From positions 17,209-81,208 of the forward strand of contig CANRWA010000012.1 in the NCBI GenBank assembly GCA_947643415.1: a DNA stretch of 64,000 bases. The letters are read 5' to 3'. The notes under the pieces were generated by a model that was given only the letters and a program-made list of their open reading frames with translations, was not told the DNA's origin and did not search any database. This document shows, piece by piece, positions 9,528-19,514 of the stretch (its first letter is position 1; each line of letters starts with the position of its first letter). Source of the DNA: an uncultured Clostridia bacterium. Lineage in GTDB: Bacteria; Bacillota; Clostridia; Lachnospirales; Lachnospiraceae. Both the position numbers and the translations under genes were made by a program.

Positions 9528-11138
9528 TCAGGACGCCTCCCCCGCTTTCATCCTCTTCTTATTCTCATACATCATAACATCTGCGCGGTTTCTTGTATCC
9601 ATCAGGGATCCATCCTGACTTTCATCAAACCACGCATATCCATATGCGATAGCGATCTGTTCGATAGAACTGTTCTGATTGTATTCCTTCTCCAGTTCTC
9701 TCAATTCATCAAAGAAACTCTGCTCTATGTCTGTTTCTTCTGATTTCATCACAGAACAGAATTCATCTCCTCCAATGCGGTAACATTTTCCCTTGTCCTG
9801 AAATACTGTGCCTATCATTCTGGCAGCATTCTTAATATAACGGTCTCCTGCATCATGTCCCAGCGTATCATTACATTTCTTCAGGTCATTCAGGTCCATC
9901 ATAATGATCAGGGTTGATTCTTTCTCTTCCCAGAGCCTTTCCAGGTCTTCCTCAAAGGCTGTCCTGTTAAAGAGCTCTGTCAGTTGGTCACGGTAAGCCA
10001 GCCGCTCATAGATCGCCGCCTCACGGCCTTTCTTCATTAAGGCGGTGGATTCTTTCGAAGCAGACCAGCCCAGCAGGATAATATGTGTAACAAATGCCAT
10101 CCTGCCAAAGAGGTTACTGTCAAACTCACGCGACAGGAAATAGTAATTCAGAATATCCGCTGTCAACCCGGCAATATCAAGAAAAATACAAAAAATATTG
10201 ATCTTAACACGGCGGTCCACATCCCCCCGGCAGATCCTACGGACTGTATAATAAATAAGAACGGCCACTGTTATTCCCATTACAATATGTGAGAAACTCA
10301 GCATAAGATACATATCCCGGATTCGGAATATCTGAAGGATAATCCCCACCACTGTATTGACCAGTGCCAGAAATATGGCAGTATTCCATGCCCAGTCCCT
10401 CTTATCCTCGTACAGGCTTCTTACAAAAAGCAGAAATGGAACTGGCAGAAGCATCAATGTAGTAAAAGCAAGATAACTGATGACAACATGATTCTGCAGG
10501 ACCAGGACATTGATTGGTACTTCATTCAGTGACCAGACCCCAAGAAGGAATGAAAACATGCCAAGATACAGCATATCTGGCTTAATGTATGTACTGTGAT
10601 GGATATAACACCAGTAACCCATCATGATAATGCCAAGTATAACTGCAATAATACAAATGGAATATGAAAAAATATTTTCTCTGATGATCATCATGAGAAG
10701 GGAAGGTTTACTTCCTATATATACCGTTGGGATCTCAGGAGTCCTGCCATATACCGATTTAATCTGAATCGTCACAGGCATATTGGCATAACGGGTCCGC
10801 AGGTTTATAAAATTCCATACCTGCCCTGTCGTGCTGCCAAAAGCATTTGGTCCCCTGTTTAATGCATAAGCGAGTCCCCCTGCCGCATAAACCCTCACTT
10901 CCTCATGACAGGACAGAAATCCCAGGCAAACATTCCCCAGATCCTGTTCTGGAAATACACCATGAAGTACAAGTGTATCCTCCGTCTGTTTTGTCACTTC
11001 CAGTCCGGTAAATTTCTTTACAGAATATTCTTCCTTCTCCTGATATATATTCGTCGTAAATCTCACACGAATAAACAACAGAAACATCAAGGCGAGTACA
11101 ATAACAACACCATACCCCTTAATAAGATTTTTCGTCAC
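9528..11138 (-). CDS. diguanylate cyclase with 7TM-type N-terminal region
   Basis: GGDEF domain: YRDQLTELFNRTAFEEDL...DLNDLKKCNDTLGHDAGD...YRIGGDEFC. Confidence 0.88.
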   Translation of the reverse strand: MTKNLIKGYGVVIVLALMFLLFIRVRFTTNIYQEKEEYSVKKFTGLEVTKQTEDTLVLHGVFPEQDLGNVCLGFLSCHEEVRVYAAGGLAYALNRGPNAFGSTTGQVWNFINLRTRYANMPVTIQIKSVYGRTPEIPTVYIGSKPSLLMMIIRENIFSYSICIIAVILGIIMMGYWCYIHHSTYIKPDMLYLGMFSFLLGVWSLNEVPINVLVLQNHVVISYLAFTTLMLLPVPFLLFVRSLYEDKRDWAWNTAIFLALVNTVVGIILQIFRIRDMYLMLSFSHIVMGITVAVLIYYTVRRICRGDVDRRVKINIFCIFLDIAGLTADILNYYFLSREFDSNLFGRMAFVTHIILLGWSASKESTALMKKGREAAIYERLAYRDQLTELFNRTAFEEDLERLWEEKESTLIIMMDLNDLKKCNDTLGHDAGDRYIKNAARMIGTVFQDKGKCYRIGGDEFCSVMKSEETDIEQSFFDELRELEKEYNQNSSIEQIAIAYGYAWFDESQDGSLMDTRNRADVMMYENKKRMKAGEAS

Positions 11139-11296
11139 TTCTGCATCTCCCCCAATAGTTCCACTTCATGTAATCTAACGTAAACACCGTACATATATTA
11201 TAGTTTATTGTATCATAAGATCACCGACTATTCAACGGTTCAATGACGAAAAAAATATAGGACACTAAACTGGTTACTGTTCACTCAGTCAGCTAT

Positions 11297-13249
11297 TTAA
11301 TCGTGGGGGCAGGGCAGCGGATTCTGTACTGTCTCTTGCTGGTATTCCCTATACCTTCCTTTTGTCTCATTCTTCACTTCATATAATGCCTCATCTGCAT
11401 GGTTAAGAAGTACCGTTATGCTCTGTTGTGTTCCATCTGCACAGGCAAACCCGGCAGATGCACTGATCACTATATTGTTTGTCTCCGACAATATAACAGG
11501 ACATTCATTGAGCACTTTATAAAATTCATTCACATATCCTCTTACCTCTGGCACATCATGGCAATGGAAGATGAACATACAAAATTCGTCGCCGGAACGC
11601 CGTGCTGTAATGTAATGTTCTTCCGGCATAGATAACATTACCTTTGCGAAGCTTTCCAGATACTTGTCTCCTATATCATGGCCATATGTGTCATTGATGG
11701 TCTTAAACGAATCCAGGTCCATCATGACAGCAGCACATATTTCATCTTCTGGCAAGCTTTGCAGGATCTCTGATGCCAGATCTTTAAAATATGGGAATTT
11801 ATACAATCCAGTAAGGGGATCATGAGTATTTTCATACTGCATCTGTATCTTCTGTATCACCTGGTCGCTGACATCTGTAATAACCCCAAGATTTCCACGG
11901 GAGGATTCTGCCATATGGATGCAGACATATTGAGAGTCACTTACCCGATAGATATCTTCTTCTCCTTTCAGCGGCACCTTTGTAATATTATGGATGTATT
12001 CATCAAACAAATCTGGATCACAGTAAAGTTCCTCTGCCGTCTGTTCTGGGATATCAAGAAGCTGTCTTAATCCAGGCGTAGCAAAGACATAACCTGCCCC
12101 TGTTTCATATTCAAATGCTGCCAGTGGAATCCCGCTGATCTTAATAATAGAAGAAATCCGGTCAGAAAGGCTTACAATACTTTTTACCATCGCATTGATT
12201 CCATTACTTAACTTCTTAAATTCCGGATTGCCACTTTCTTCCACAGCAGTATCCAGATTTCCCGCTGTTATGGCTTCAAGCTTTCCAATAATGCGGTGTA
12301 TCCCTCCTACCACTTTTTGCCTGACAAGATAATTTAGCAAAAGCAGAACGGCCACTTCTATCAGCAGTAAACATATAAATGTAGTAAGCACATTGCTCCA
12401 TAATTTATGAAAAATCTGATGCCTTGGTACAGTGCCACAGATCATTACATTGCCATACTGCTGAGCCGCCACATACATAACCCTGCCATTTTCCCCTTCT
12501 TTGTAGGCTCCCCCCGTGCATTCCTTCAGTTCGTCCAACTGATAATACTCTGCCGAAAACTGTCTGTCCATTCCATCGGAATGTCCTAATATTTTTCCTG
12601 TTGTACAATCAACAGCAAAAAGTTCCTCTCCCACATCTGTAGGAAATTTAGAAAAGATATATTCATATGTATTCCTTGACTGAGCCTCCATCTGCCTGAC
12701 AGGCTCAAAACCAACCTGAACAAATCCCTTCTGCCCCTTTCGGGCAACTCCAATGTATTTCATAACCTTGCCTTCTGCCGCATTTGGCTGTGGCTCCTGA
12801 ATTAGATACGCATCCTCATCTTTATTTTCGAGCAACGAAAGAAACTCCCTCGTCTGCTCATGATCATCCATGTCAATTCCAATATATTGTGACACAGAAG
12901 CAGAAACAATCATACCATTCTCATCTATCACATGAAGTTCATCTACATTAAGAAGTTCAGCCAGGTACTGCATCTGCTGCACATCCATGGATATCTCTTT
13001 ATGATGATCCATGACATAGGTTGCTGCCCTCGCTCTTGTGAGGTAATCCGTATCCAGGCTTTTGTTAAGCTCAGCAAGCTCATCACTATTATTTTCCATT
13101 ATATGCATAACCTGTCCTGATTTTGTGAGAAATGTACTAAACTGTTGGCTTTCCAGTGACTGCAGCATAAACAAAAAATTAATGAATAAAATGAGCAAAA
13201 TAGCAGACGTAATAATGGCAGCTGTATATTTAACAAAGGTCTTCTGCAT
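11297..13249 (-). CDS. membrane GGDEF protein with extracytoplasmic sensor and HAMP-like region
   Basis: DPLTGLYKFPYFKDL...MDLDSFKTINDTYGHDIGD...ARRSGDEFCMF; RBS GGGAGG before ATGCAG. Confidence 0.85.
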   Translation of the reverse strand: MQKTFVKYTAAIITSAILLILFINFLFMLQSLESQQFSTFLTKSGQVMHIMENNSDELAELNKSLDTDYLTRARAATYVMDHHKEISMDVQQMQYLAELLNVDELHVIDENGMIVSASVSQYIGIDMDDHEQTREFLSLLENKDEDAYLIQEPQPNAAEGKVMKYIGVARKGQKGFVQVGFEPVRQMEAQSRNTYEYIFSKFPTDVGEELFAVDCTTGKILGHSDGMDRQFSAEYYQLDELKECTGGAYKEGENGRVMYVAAQQYGNVMICGTVPRHQIFHKLWSNVLTTFICLLLIEVAVLLLLNYLVRQKVVGGIHRIIGKLEAITAGNLDTAVEESGNPEFKKLSNGINAMVKSIVSLSDRISSIIKISGIPLAAFEYETGAGYVFATPGLRQLLDIPEQTAEELYCDPDLFDEYIHNITKVPLKGEEDIYRVSDSQYVCIHMAESSRGNLGVITDVSDQVIQKIQMQYENTHDPLTGLYKFPYFKDLASEILQSLPEDEICAAVMMDLDSFKTINDTYGHDIGDKYLESFAKVMLSMPEEHYITARRSGDEFCMFIFHCHDVPEVRGYVNEFYKVLNECPVILSETNNIVISASAGFACADGTQQSITVLLNHADEALYEVKNETKGRYREYQQETVQNPLPCPHD

Positions 13250-13287
13250 TCGGATTACCTCCCTGATAAATGGTCTGACCAATGTTA

Positions 13288-14628
13288 TTATAACCTATTT
13301 TCGCACTTTCCTTCTTCCCTTTTTTGCAAAAAATCCCCCTGAAATTTCGCATGCATCATAATATGAAATACTCCATCCTCGCAATAGCAGACAAAACTGC
13401 CCCCGATCTTTTCTGAAAATGCCTGTGCCCCCTGCATCCCGAAACCGTGGTCCCTGCCTCTGTTACTCTTTGGCAGCCCACTGACAGGATCAAATTCTAT
13501 CTCCTCCCCATACTGATTTTCCATCTGGATCAAAAAATAATCTTCTGTACAATGAAGCTTAATTACGACATATCTTTTTTTGCCATCCAGTTCCTTTACA
13601 CAATTCAGGGCATTTTCAAACAAATTGGCAATGACGGCCGCCAGCTCATATGAATTCACTTTAATGTCCCTTCCCACCCGTATATCATGATCCACATGAA
13701 CCTTCATGGCATGGGCGCGTTCCATCCAGCTCGTAAAGATCGTATTAATCACCAGGTTGCTGCAATACTCTGTCACTTTATTTTCTTCTGCTGCCTTGCT
13801 GATATACTCTACAGTCTTCCGAATCTCATCATATTCTCCCTGGTCCAACAGGGAATTTATCATACCTGAATAGTGCCGCATGTCATGGCGCAGTATCTTC
13901 ATGTTCTGTTCTGACTGTTCCATCAGGTGATACTGGTCTTCCAGAGCGCCGATATAAGACTCATAGAGAACATTCTTCCAGTAAATATTTATCCTCCTGG
14001 ATTCACTTTCCATATAGCGCAGTGCAACAATATAAGATACAAACATCGTTATGATAAAGACCATTGTGCCGAGTATGCTGTCTGGATTATCATATAATGA
14101 ATAGGGAAAGAAAATAAGACAGGAAAACCCACAGTAAAAAAATACAGGAATCAGGCATAATTCCCATTTATCTGACAGATATTCTTTCTCAAGATATTGA
14201 AACCATATCTTCCTGATCCGAAAGATGAGGAGAAGGAGAATAATAAGATGAACCGCTAAACTGCCTAAAAGTGACACAGGAACATTCCCAGTCCATATAT
14301 ACAGGACAGGGGCTGTGATGCTCCCAGCGATGACATAGTTAGAAGAACTGAGCCCCATAAACAACGCCTTACTGTTCCTTCTGGCAGAGATTAGGACCGC
14401 CGTAAACTGCGTGACAAATATCTGAATCACTGTTACGATAAAATAACAGACACTGCTATCGGGATATAAGATCAATTTCACCAGGTCCAACAGGCATAAT
14501 GCCATAAAAGAACTAAAGCAGATAAGAACTGTTCTGCCTTTTGAATAACGGTGTGCAGTGAAAAGATAGATAAATAACAGCAGGAAAATATGGCTAAGCA
14601 TATAAGATATATTAGAAAAGTAATTCAT
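13288..14628 (-). CDS. GHKL-domain sensor histidine kinase (AgrC/VirS-like)
   Basis: LRHDMRHYSGMINSLLDQGEY; AVIANLFENALNCV; HGFGMQGAQAFSEKIGG. Confidence 0.85.
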   Translation of the reverse strand: MNYFSNISYMLSHIFLLLFIYLFTAHRYSKGRTVLICFSSFMALCLLDLVKLILYPDSSVCYFIVTVIQIFVTQFTAVLISARRNSKALFMGLSSSNYVIAGSITAPVLYIWTGNVPVSLLGSLAVHLIILLLLIFRIRKIWFQYLEKEYLSDKWELCLIPVFFYCGFSCLIFFPYSLYDNPDSILGTMVFIITMFVSYIVALRYMESESRRINIYWKNVLYESYIGALEDQYHLMEQSEQNMKILRHDMRHYSGMINSLLDQGEYDEIRKTVEYISKAAEENKVTEYCSNLVINTIFTSWMERAHAMKVHVDHDIRVGRDIKVNSYELAAVIANLFENALNCVKELDGKKRYVVIKLHCTEDYFLIQMENQYGEEIEFDPVSGLPKSNRGRDHGFGMQGAQAFSEKIGGSFVCYCEDGVFHIMMHAKFQGDFLQKREEGKCENRL

Positions 14629-14700
14629 TCTGTCTGTCCTCCCAGCCTGACGCCGCCAATCCAAATACTCCCCGTAGAGCTTTCGATTGGCAGCGTTGAG

Positions 14701-15435
14701 CTATCTGTACTGATCTGAGATATAGGTAAGGTATTCCTTTTTTACGTCGGCTGCCCTTTTTCTGCTTATCGGTATACTGCTGCCGCTCTCTAACAAAATA
14801 CTGTCCCGGTCCAGCTGTCTCACATACCGCATATTTACCAGAAAAGACTTGTGAACATGCAGAAAACTACTGTCACTGGCCAATTCCCGGATCTCTTCAT
14901 CAAAGGAACCCCGGATAAAGATACTCTTTATGACTTCCCCATTCACCAGATGGACTGCCAGCATCCGGGAAGAATTTTCAATATATTCAATCTGGGAATA
15001 CAACACCGAAACCAAGCCTCCCTTGGTCCGCACCAGATACCGTGATCCGTTCGCAGGCTCTGAATAAGAAAAAGCACAGTCAAGCGCCTCAAACAGCTGG
15101 TCCTCCCGAAGCGGTTTCAGCAAATACCGGATCGCATGTACATCGTAGGCTTCCATGGCAAACTCATTGGAAGAAGTAATATAGATAATTGTCTTTTCAC
15201 TTCCACATCTGCGGAGCTTATTCCCCAGAGCAATTCCTGATTTTTCTGGCATGATCATGTCCAGAATATACAGGTCCGCTATCTCTTTCGCCTGTATCTT
15301 CCCATACAGCTGCAGGGCATCGGAGAACTTCTCCACCTCAAAAGATACTTTAGGATTTCTTTCACAATATTTTAGCAATACACTCTCAATTGTCATTAAA
15401 TCCTCAATGCTGTCATCGCAAATCGCCACTTTCAT
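14701..15435 (-). CDS. LytTR-family response regulator (AgrA/VirR-like)
   Basis: Receiver MKVAICDDSIEDL...LYILDMIMPEKSG plus LytTR IEYIENSSRMLAVHLVNGEV...FLHVHKSFLVNMRYV. Confidence 0.92.
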   Translation of the reverse strand: MKVAICDDSIEDLMTIESVLLKYCERNPKVSFEVEKFSDALQLYGKIQAKEIADLYILDMIMPEKSGIALGNKLRRCGSEKTIIYITSSNEFAMEAYDVHAIRYLLKPLREDQLFEALDCAFSYSEPANGSRYLVRTKGGLVSVLYSQIEYIENSSRMLAVHLVNGEVIKSIFIRGSFDEEIRELASDSSFLHVHKSFLVNMRYVRQLDRDSILLESGSSIPISRKRAADVKKEYLTYISDQYR

Positions 15436-15458
15436 GAATTTCCTCCTATTAGGATACC

Positions 15459-16817
15459 TTATAATAAATCCCCCACACGCTTTGCCCAGAAAGGAACTCC
15501 ATCCTTAGACATTCCACAGAGTGCGATAGTGGGCTGGTTTCTCTCATGATCCCATACGGCATTTACAAATGCGGTTTCCTCATGGGGACCATAAGTGATC
15601 GTCATCCTGCCGTCTTTATAGTGCCATTTTCCCTGAATGGAACAGCACTCATAATAATCATTCTTATTTTTCAGTTTCATTCCCACTGCTGTCTGGATTC
15701 CCTGTGGCAAAGTACTGATGAGGTTGATTCTCTCATACCGCCCCTGCAGTGCTTCCTTCGGAATCTCCTGATCCACCTCTCCGCTGTATCGTTCAGCGCT
15801 CACCACCGGCCAGCCTTCTTCTGTCCAATACATCTTACGGACCTGCATAGTAGATGGCTCACCTTTTGTGATATAATTTTTTTCCCGTACATGATATATG
15901 ATGTACCAGCTTCCGTCTCTGTCGTGAAGAACGGAATTATGCCCCGGCGCCATATAAGAAGTTCCATCACTCCAACAGTAGCCACAGACCTGCATCAGCC
16001 CGATGCTGTTATCCGGATCTGTGATATCTGTCAATTCACGGCCATGAAAATCCAGAAAAGGTCCCAATATAGAACGGCTTCTTCCCACACGAACCTGATA
16101 ATCCATTTTTAATGAACCATAAGATACGAACAGGTAATAATATCCTGTCTCTTCATTATAGATCATATAGGGTCCCTCGACACCAGTGCTGAGCCATGCG
16201 GGACGACGTGCCAGACAGGTTCCGATCCCCTCTTCTGCAGCAAGACCAGTCTCCTTGTCCAGTCTCAGGACATGGCAGCCGCCCCAGAAAGAACCATATA
16301 CCATATACATATCGCCGTTTTCCACATCCGTTATAATGTTCGCATCAATGGCATTCACACTCAGCCGGTCACTGGTTTTCAGCACGATCCCACGGGGCCG
16401 AAATGGTCCCTCCGGAGAATCGGCAACAGCCAGAAAGATACAGGACTGCTGAACCCCAAAAGTCGAATTGGAACAGTATAGACGGTACTCGTCTCCCACC
16501 TTCACGATGTCCGGTGCCCAGATATCTTTTCCTCCCGTCCAGTCTGAGGCTTCTTTCGGCGGTTTCTCCACTACCTTTCCCACCTTCTCCCAATGGATCA
16601 GGTCTTTCGATCTCTGGCAGACTGCACCTGTGCCATATATGTAATAATTGCCGGAAACCTCATCCTGATAGATCGCCGGGTCATGAGTCAGCCATAGACC
16701 GATGGGGCTGTCCATTGTTATTTTCCCCTCCAGTTCTTTCAGGATTGATTTTGGCGGCTCTTTGGGCGGTTCCTTTGGATATCTTATATTTGCAATCATT
16801 CTTCTATCTCCATTCAT
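15459..16817 (-). CDS. glycoside hydrolase family 43, arabinan endo-1,5-alpha-L-arabinosidase-like
   Basis: GLWLTHDPAIYQDEVSGNYYIYGTG...DIWAPDIVKVGDEYRLYCSNSTFG...GVEGPYMIYNEETGYYYLFVSYG; no signal peptide evident. Confidence 0.88.
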   Translation of the reverse strand: MNGDRRMIANIRYPKEPPKEPPKSILKELEGKITMDSPIGLWLTHDPAIYQDEVSGNYYIYGTGAVCQRSKDLIHWEKVGKVVEKPPKEASDWTGGKDIWAPDIVKVGDEYRLYCSNSTFGVQQSCIFLAVADSPEGPFRPRGIVLKTSDRLSVNAIDANIITDVENGDMYMVYGSFWGGCHVLRLDKETGLAAEEGIGTCLARRPAWLSTGVEGPYMIYNEETGYYYLFVSYGSLKMDYQVRVGRSRSILGPFLDFHGRELTDITDPDNSIGLMQVCGYCWSDGTSYMAPGHNSVLHDRDGSWYIIYHVREKNYITKGEPSTMQVRKMYWTEEGWPVVSAERYSGEVDQEIPKEALQGRYERINLISTLPQGIQTAVGMKLKNKNDYYECCSIQGKWHYKDGRMTITYGPHEETAFVNAVWDHERNQPTIALCGMSKDGVPFWAKRVGDLL

Positions 16818-16837
16818 AAGCTATAAAAGATAAAGCA

Positions 16838-16873
16838 GAGAGGCGTGGGAACATAACGTTCCTACGCCTCTCC
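16838..16873 (-). terminator. hairpin between araA and GH43
   Basis: GGAGAGGCGTAGGAACGTTATGTTCCCACGCCTCTC on minus strand. Confidence 0.5.
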
Positions 16874-16909
16874 AAAACGGCGTATCCCACGCCGCCCTAC
16901 AAATCTGGT

Positions 16910-18436
16910 TTAGCGGTAAAATACCTCGCCAAGCATAAGATCACGCTTAAAGTCACGAATCTTTGTATCTTTATCAATATATACTGCCTCAATTCCCATA
17001 GCAGAAGCCCAGTCTCCCATCTGCTCTGCAGTGAGGTCATAAGAAAATGCGGTATGATGGGCACCACCTGCAAGAATCCATGCCTCAGCTCCTGTATACA
17101 GATCTGGCTCTGGTGTCCAGAAAGCAGTTGCAACTGGAAGTTTCGGCATATCCTTCTCTGTCTTCTTGCATTCTACATCATTGATGATCAGGCGGAAACG
17201 ATTACCAAGATCAATCAGGGAAGTAGCAATACCATGCCCCTCTTTCGCAGTAAATACGAGACGGGTTGGATCTTCTCTGTCACCCATGGACAATGGCTGG
17301 CACTTAATACTGATCGGACCATCCGCAATACTTGGACAGATCTCAAGCATATGAGCCTGAAGGATACCCTCTTTTCCTTTCACCATATTGTATGTATAGT
17401 CCTCCAGCATGGAAGTACCCTTTGCATCTTTCATTCCCGCTGTCATGATCTTCATCAGGCGCACCATAGCAGCGACTTTCCAGTCACCCTCTGCCCCAAA
17501 GCCATAACCTTTCTCTTCCAAACGCTGGATCGCAAGTCCCGGAAGCTGTTTCAGGGCACCAAGATCACCAAAATGGGTTACAATCGCCTGATAATTCTTT
17601 TCCTGCAGGAAACGCTCGAAACCAATTTCGATCTGTGCTTGTACGGCAACATGTTTCTTGAATTCCTCCGGATCCCTTCCCTCTAAAAGAATATCATACT
17701 TCTCATAATACTCATCCACCAGTGCATTGGTATCAGAAGCGGATACAGAGGCAACACAATCTGCGATCTCATTGACAGGATATGCATCGATCTCCCATCC
17801 GAATTTAATCTGCGCTTCTACCTTATCCCCCTCTGTCACCGCTACATTACGCATATTGTCAGCAACACGCATAACGCGGATATGGCTGCTCTCCATAATA
17901 CCAACTGCAGTGCGCATCCAGGAAGCGATCTTATTCTGAACGATCGGATCAGACCAGTGGCCAACTACAACTTTGCGCTCAATGCGCATACGGCTTACAA
18001 TGTGGCCATACTCACGGTCTCCATGGGCTGCCTGGTTCTCATTCATGAAATCCATATCAATGGTATCATATGGAAGTTCCTCATTAAACTGCGTATGTAA
18101 ATGCAGAAGCGGCTTTCTGTATTCCTGAAGACCGAGAATCCATGATTTTGCCGGAGAGAATGTGTGCATCCAGGTAATAACCCCTGCACAGTTGTCGTCC
18201 GAATTTGCTTCATTAAATGTCTTACGGATCAGCTCATTTGTGATCAAAGTTGGTTTCCAGACCACCTCATAAGGCAGTAACCCCGACTGATTCAGCGCCT
18301 CCACCATCTTCTTGGAATGCTCTGCTACATTAGCGAGGCATTCATCACCGTATAAATCCTGTGAACCGGTGCAAAACCAAAATTTGTAGTCTTTTGATAA
18401 TAACATTTCGTACCTCCTTTTAACCAGGATAATCAT
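16910..18436 (-). CDS. araA: L-arabinose isomerase
   Basis: FWFCTGSQDLYGDECL...GVITWMHTFSPAKSWI...GAEGDWKVAAMVRLMK...GGAHHTAFSYDL; true start probably MLLSKDYKFWF. Confidence 0.95.
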   Translation of the reverse strand: MIILVKRRYEMLLSKDYKFWFCTGSQDLYGDECLANVAEHSKKMVEALNQSGLLPYEVVWKPTLITNELIRKTFNEANSDDNCAGVITWMHTFSPAKSWILGLQEYRKPLLHLHTQFNEELPYDTIDMDFMNENQAAHGDREYGHIVSRMRIERKVVVGHWSDPIVQNKIASWMRTAVGIMESSHIRVMRVADNMRNVAVTEGDKVEAQIKFGWEIDAYPVNEIADCVASVSASDTNALVDEYYEKYDILLEGRDPEEFKKHVAVQAQIEIGFERFLQEKNYQAIVTHFGDLGALKQLPGLAIQRLEEKGYGFGAEGDWKVAAMVRLMKIMTAGMKDAKGTSMLEDYTYNMVKGKEGILQAHMLEICPSIADGPISIKCQPLSMGDREDPTRLVFTAKEGHGIATSLIDLGNRFRLIINDVECKKTEKDMPKLPVATAFWTPEPDLYTGAEAWILAGGAHHTAFSYDLTAEQMGDWASAMGIEAVYIDKDTKIRDFKRDLMLGEVFYR

Positions 18437-18530
18437 ATCCCCTATGAATCCTGTCTTAATTTGATTCTATTATACATCTTATATAGGGGTCATTACAAGT
18501 GATTTTTTTGAAAATATTGCTGCCTGAAGC

Positions 18531-19092
18531 AACAACAAGTTACTTTTATATCCCAGCCAGCTTTTTGATCATTCGGGCAGCGGTTTTGTACTGTCTGCTG
18601 CCCGATATACCACGCCCAGCGAAAAATAGCATGTTTCCTCCGGTTGCAAAAGCATTACGCTGCCTTTCGCAAAACTCGCTGTCTGCCGCCGTTTTCCTGC
18701 CTTTTTGCGGCATAGCCGCCCGCCGGTCCTTATGCACCACCTTTGGTTCCTTATCCCTGCGGGCAGCACCAAAGGTGCTGATCCATGAAAGGAGCATGCC
18801 AAAAATAAATATATTTATTTTCTGGCATCTCCTTTCCATGGACAGATGCCCTGCATCTGCCCGCAGTATAAATAGGCCTGGCTTCGGTGGTGCATTAGTA
18901 CCGTTGCGTGGCGGCTTCTAGTGCAAACGTGCTGCAAGAAGGCAGAAAAACGGCGGCAGACATCTCAGACAATGCTCCGGCAGCGTATCTGCAACTGGAG
19001 GAAACAATATTTTTCGGGGTGTGGTATAAGGACAGCAGACAGTACAAGACCCGCTGCTCTGGCTGAAGAGTGAAAAGTAACAACAAAAACGG
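18531..19092. repeat. ~560-bp imperfect palindrome/foldback element
   Basis: Arms alignable end to end, e.g. TTGTACTGTCTGCTG at 18586-18600 versus 19033-19047; perfect centre AAAATAAATATATTTATTTT around 18802-18821. Confidence 0.8.
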
Positions 19093-19124
19093 GGGATGCC
19101 ATAAACTGCATTCCCCCATAGCCC

Positions 19125-19310
19125 TTATTCTTTCTCCCTCACAAAAGGCGGTTCATAATCATACACATCCTGATAGGATTCCCGCTCAGCCTCACTCACC
19201 GGAGCTCTGTACATAATGCCAGTACAGTCCGTCGTTGAACAGGAACTCAGATTCTCTATACCTTCACCAAACTCAAACTCATGGTAATCAATCTTTTTAT
19301 CTTTCTCCAT
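19125..19310 (-). CDS. small hypothetical protein
   Basis: MEKDKKIDYHEFEFGEGIENLSSCSTTDCTGIMYRAPVSEAERESYQDVYDYEPPF; RBS-like sequence upstream. Confidence 0.55.
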   Translation of the reverse strand: MEKDKKIDYHEFEFGEGIENLSSCSTTDCTGIMYRAPVSEAERESYQDVYDYEPPFVREKE

Positions 19311-19335
19311 GATACTACCTCCATTCATGTTTTAG

Positions 19336-19368
19336 CTCAACGGCATCAATTTGAACCCGCCGTTCAGT
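19336..19368. repeat. small palindromic repeat (CTCAACGGC family)
   Basis: CTCAACGGCATCAATTTGAACCCGCCGTTCAG; 22/24 matches to 42202-42225. Confidence 0.55.
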
Positions 19369-19514
19369 TACAGTTAGTATCGGCAGAGAAGAATTTTATT
19401 ATTCAGATTTATTTATTCGCGCGGAGGCAAAGTGAGGATGATGCCAATAAATCTGCACCATCTGAGCGTACCCGCGGGGTATTTGACTAACAGTTCCTTA
19501 CCATTCATATCCCG

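Noticed and set aside
14647-14700. Inverted repeat between the LytTR and GHKL genes as an intrinsic terminator
   Set aside because: Stem has an indel, a ~23-nt loop and no U-tract; more plausibly a weak member of the palindromic repeat family
18499-18921. ORFs 18499..18921 (+), 18546..18839 (-) and 18895..19119 (-)
   Set aside because: They are mutually antisense readings inside the large palindrome and carry no recognisable domain
19367-19503. ACAGTTAGT...ACTAACAGTTCC region as a second MITE related to 7999-8155
   Set aside because: Termini are only partly complementary and the interior does not fold or match the 8-kb element well enough
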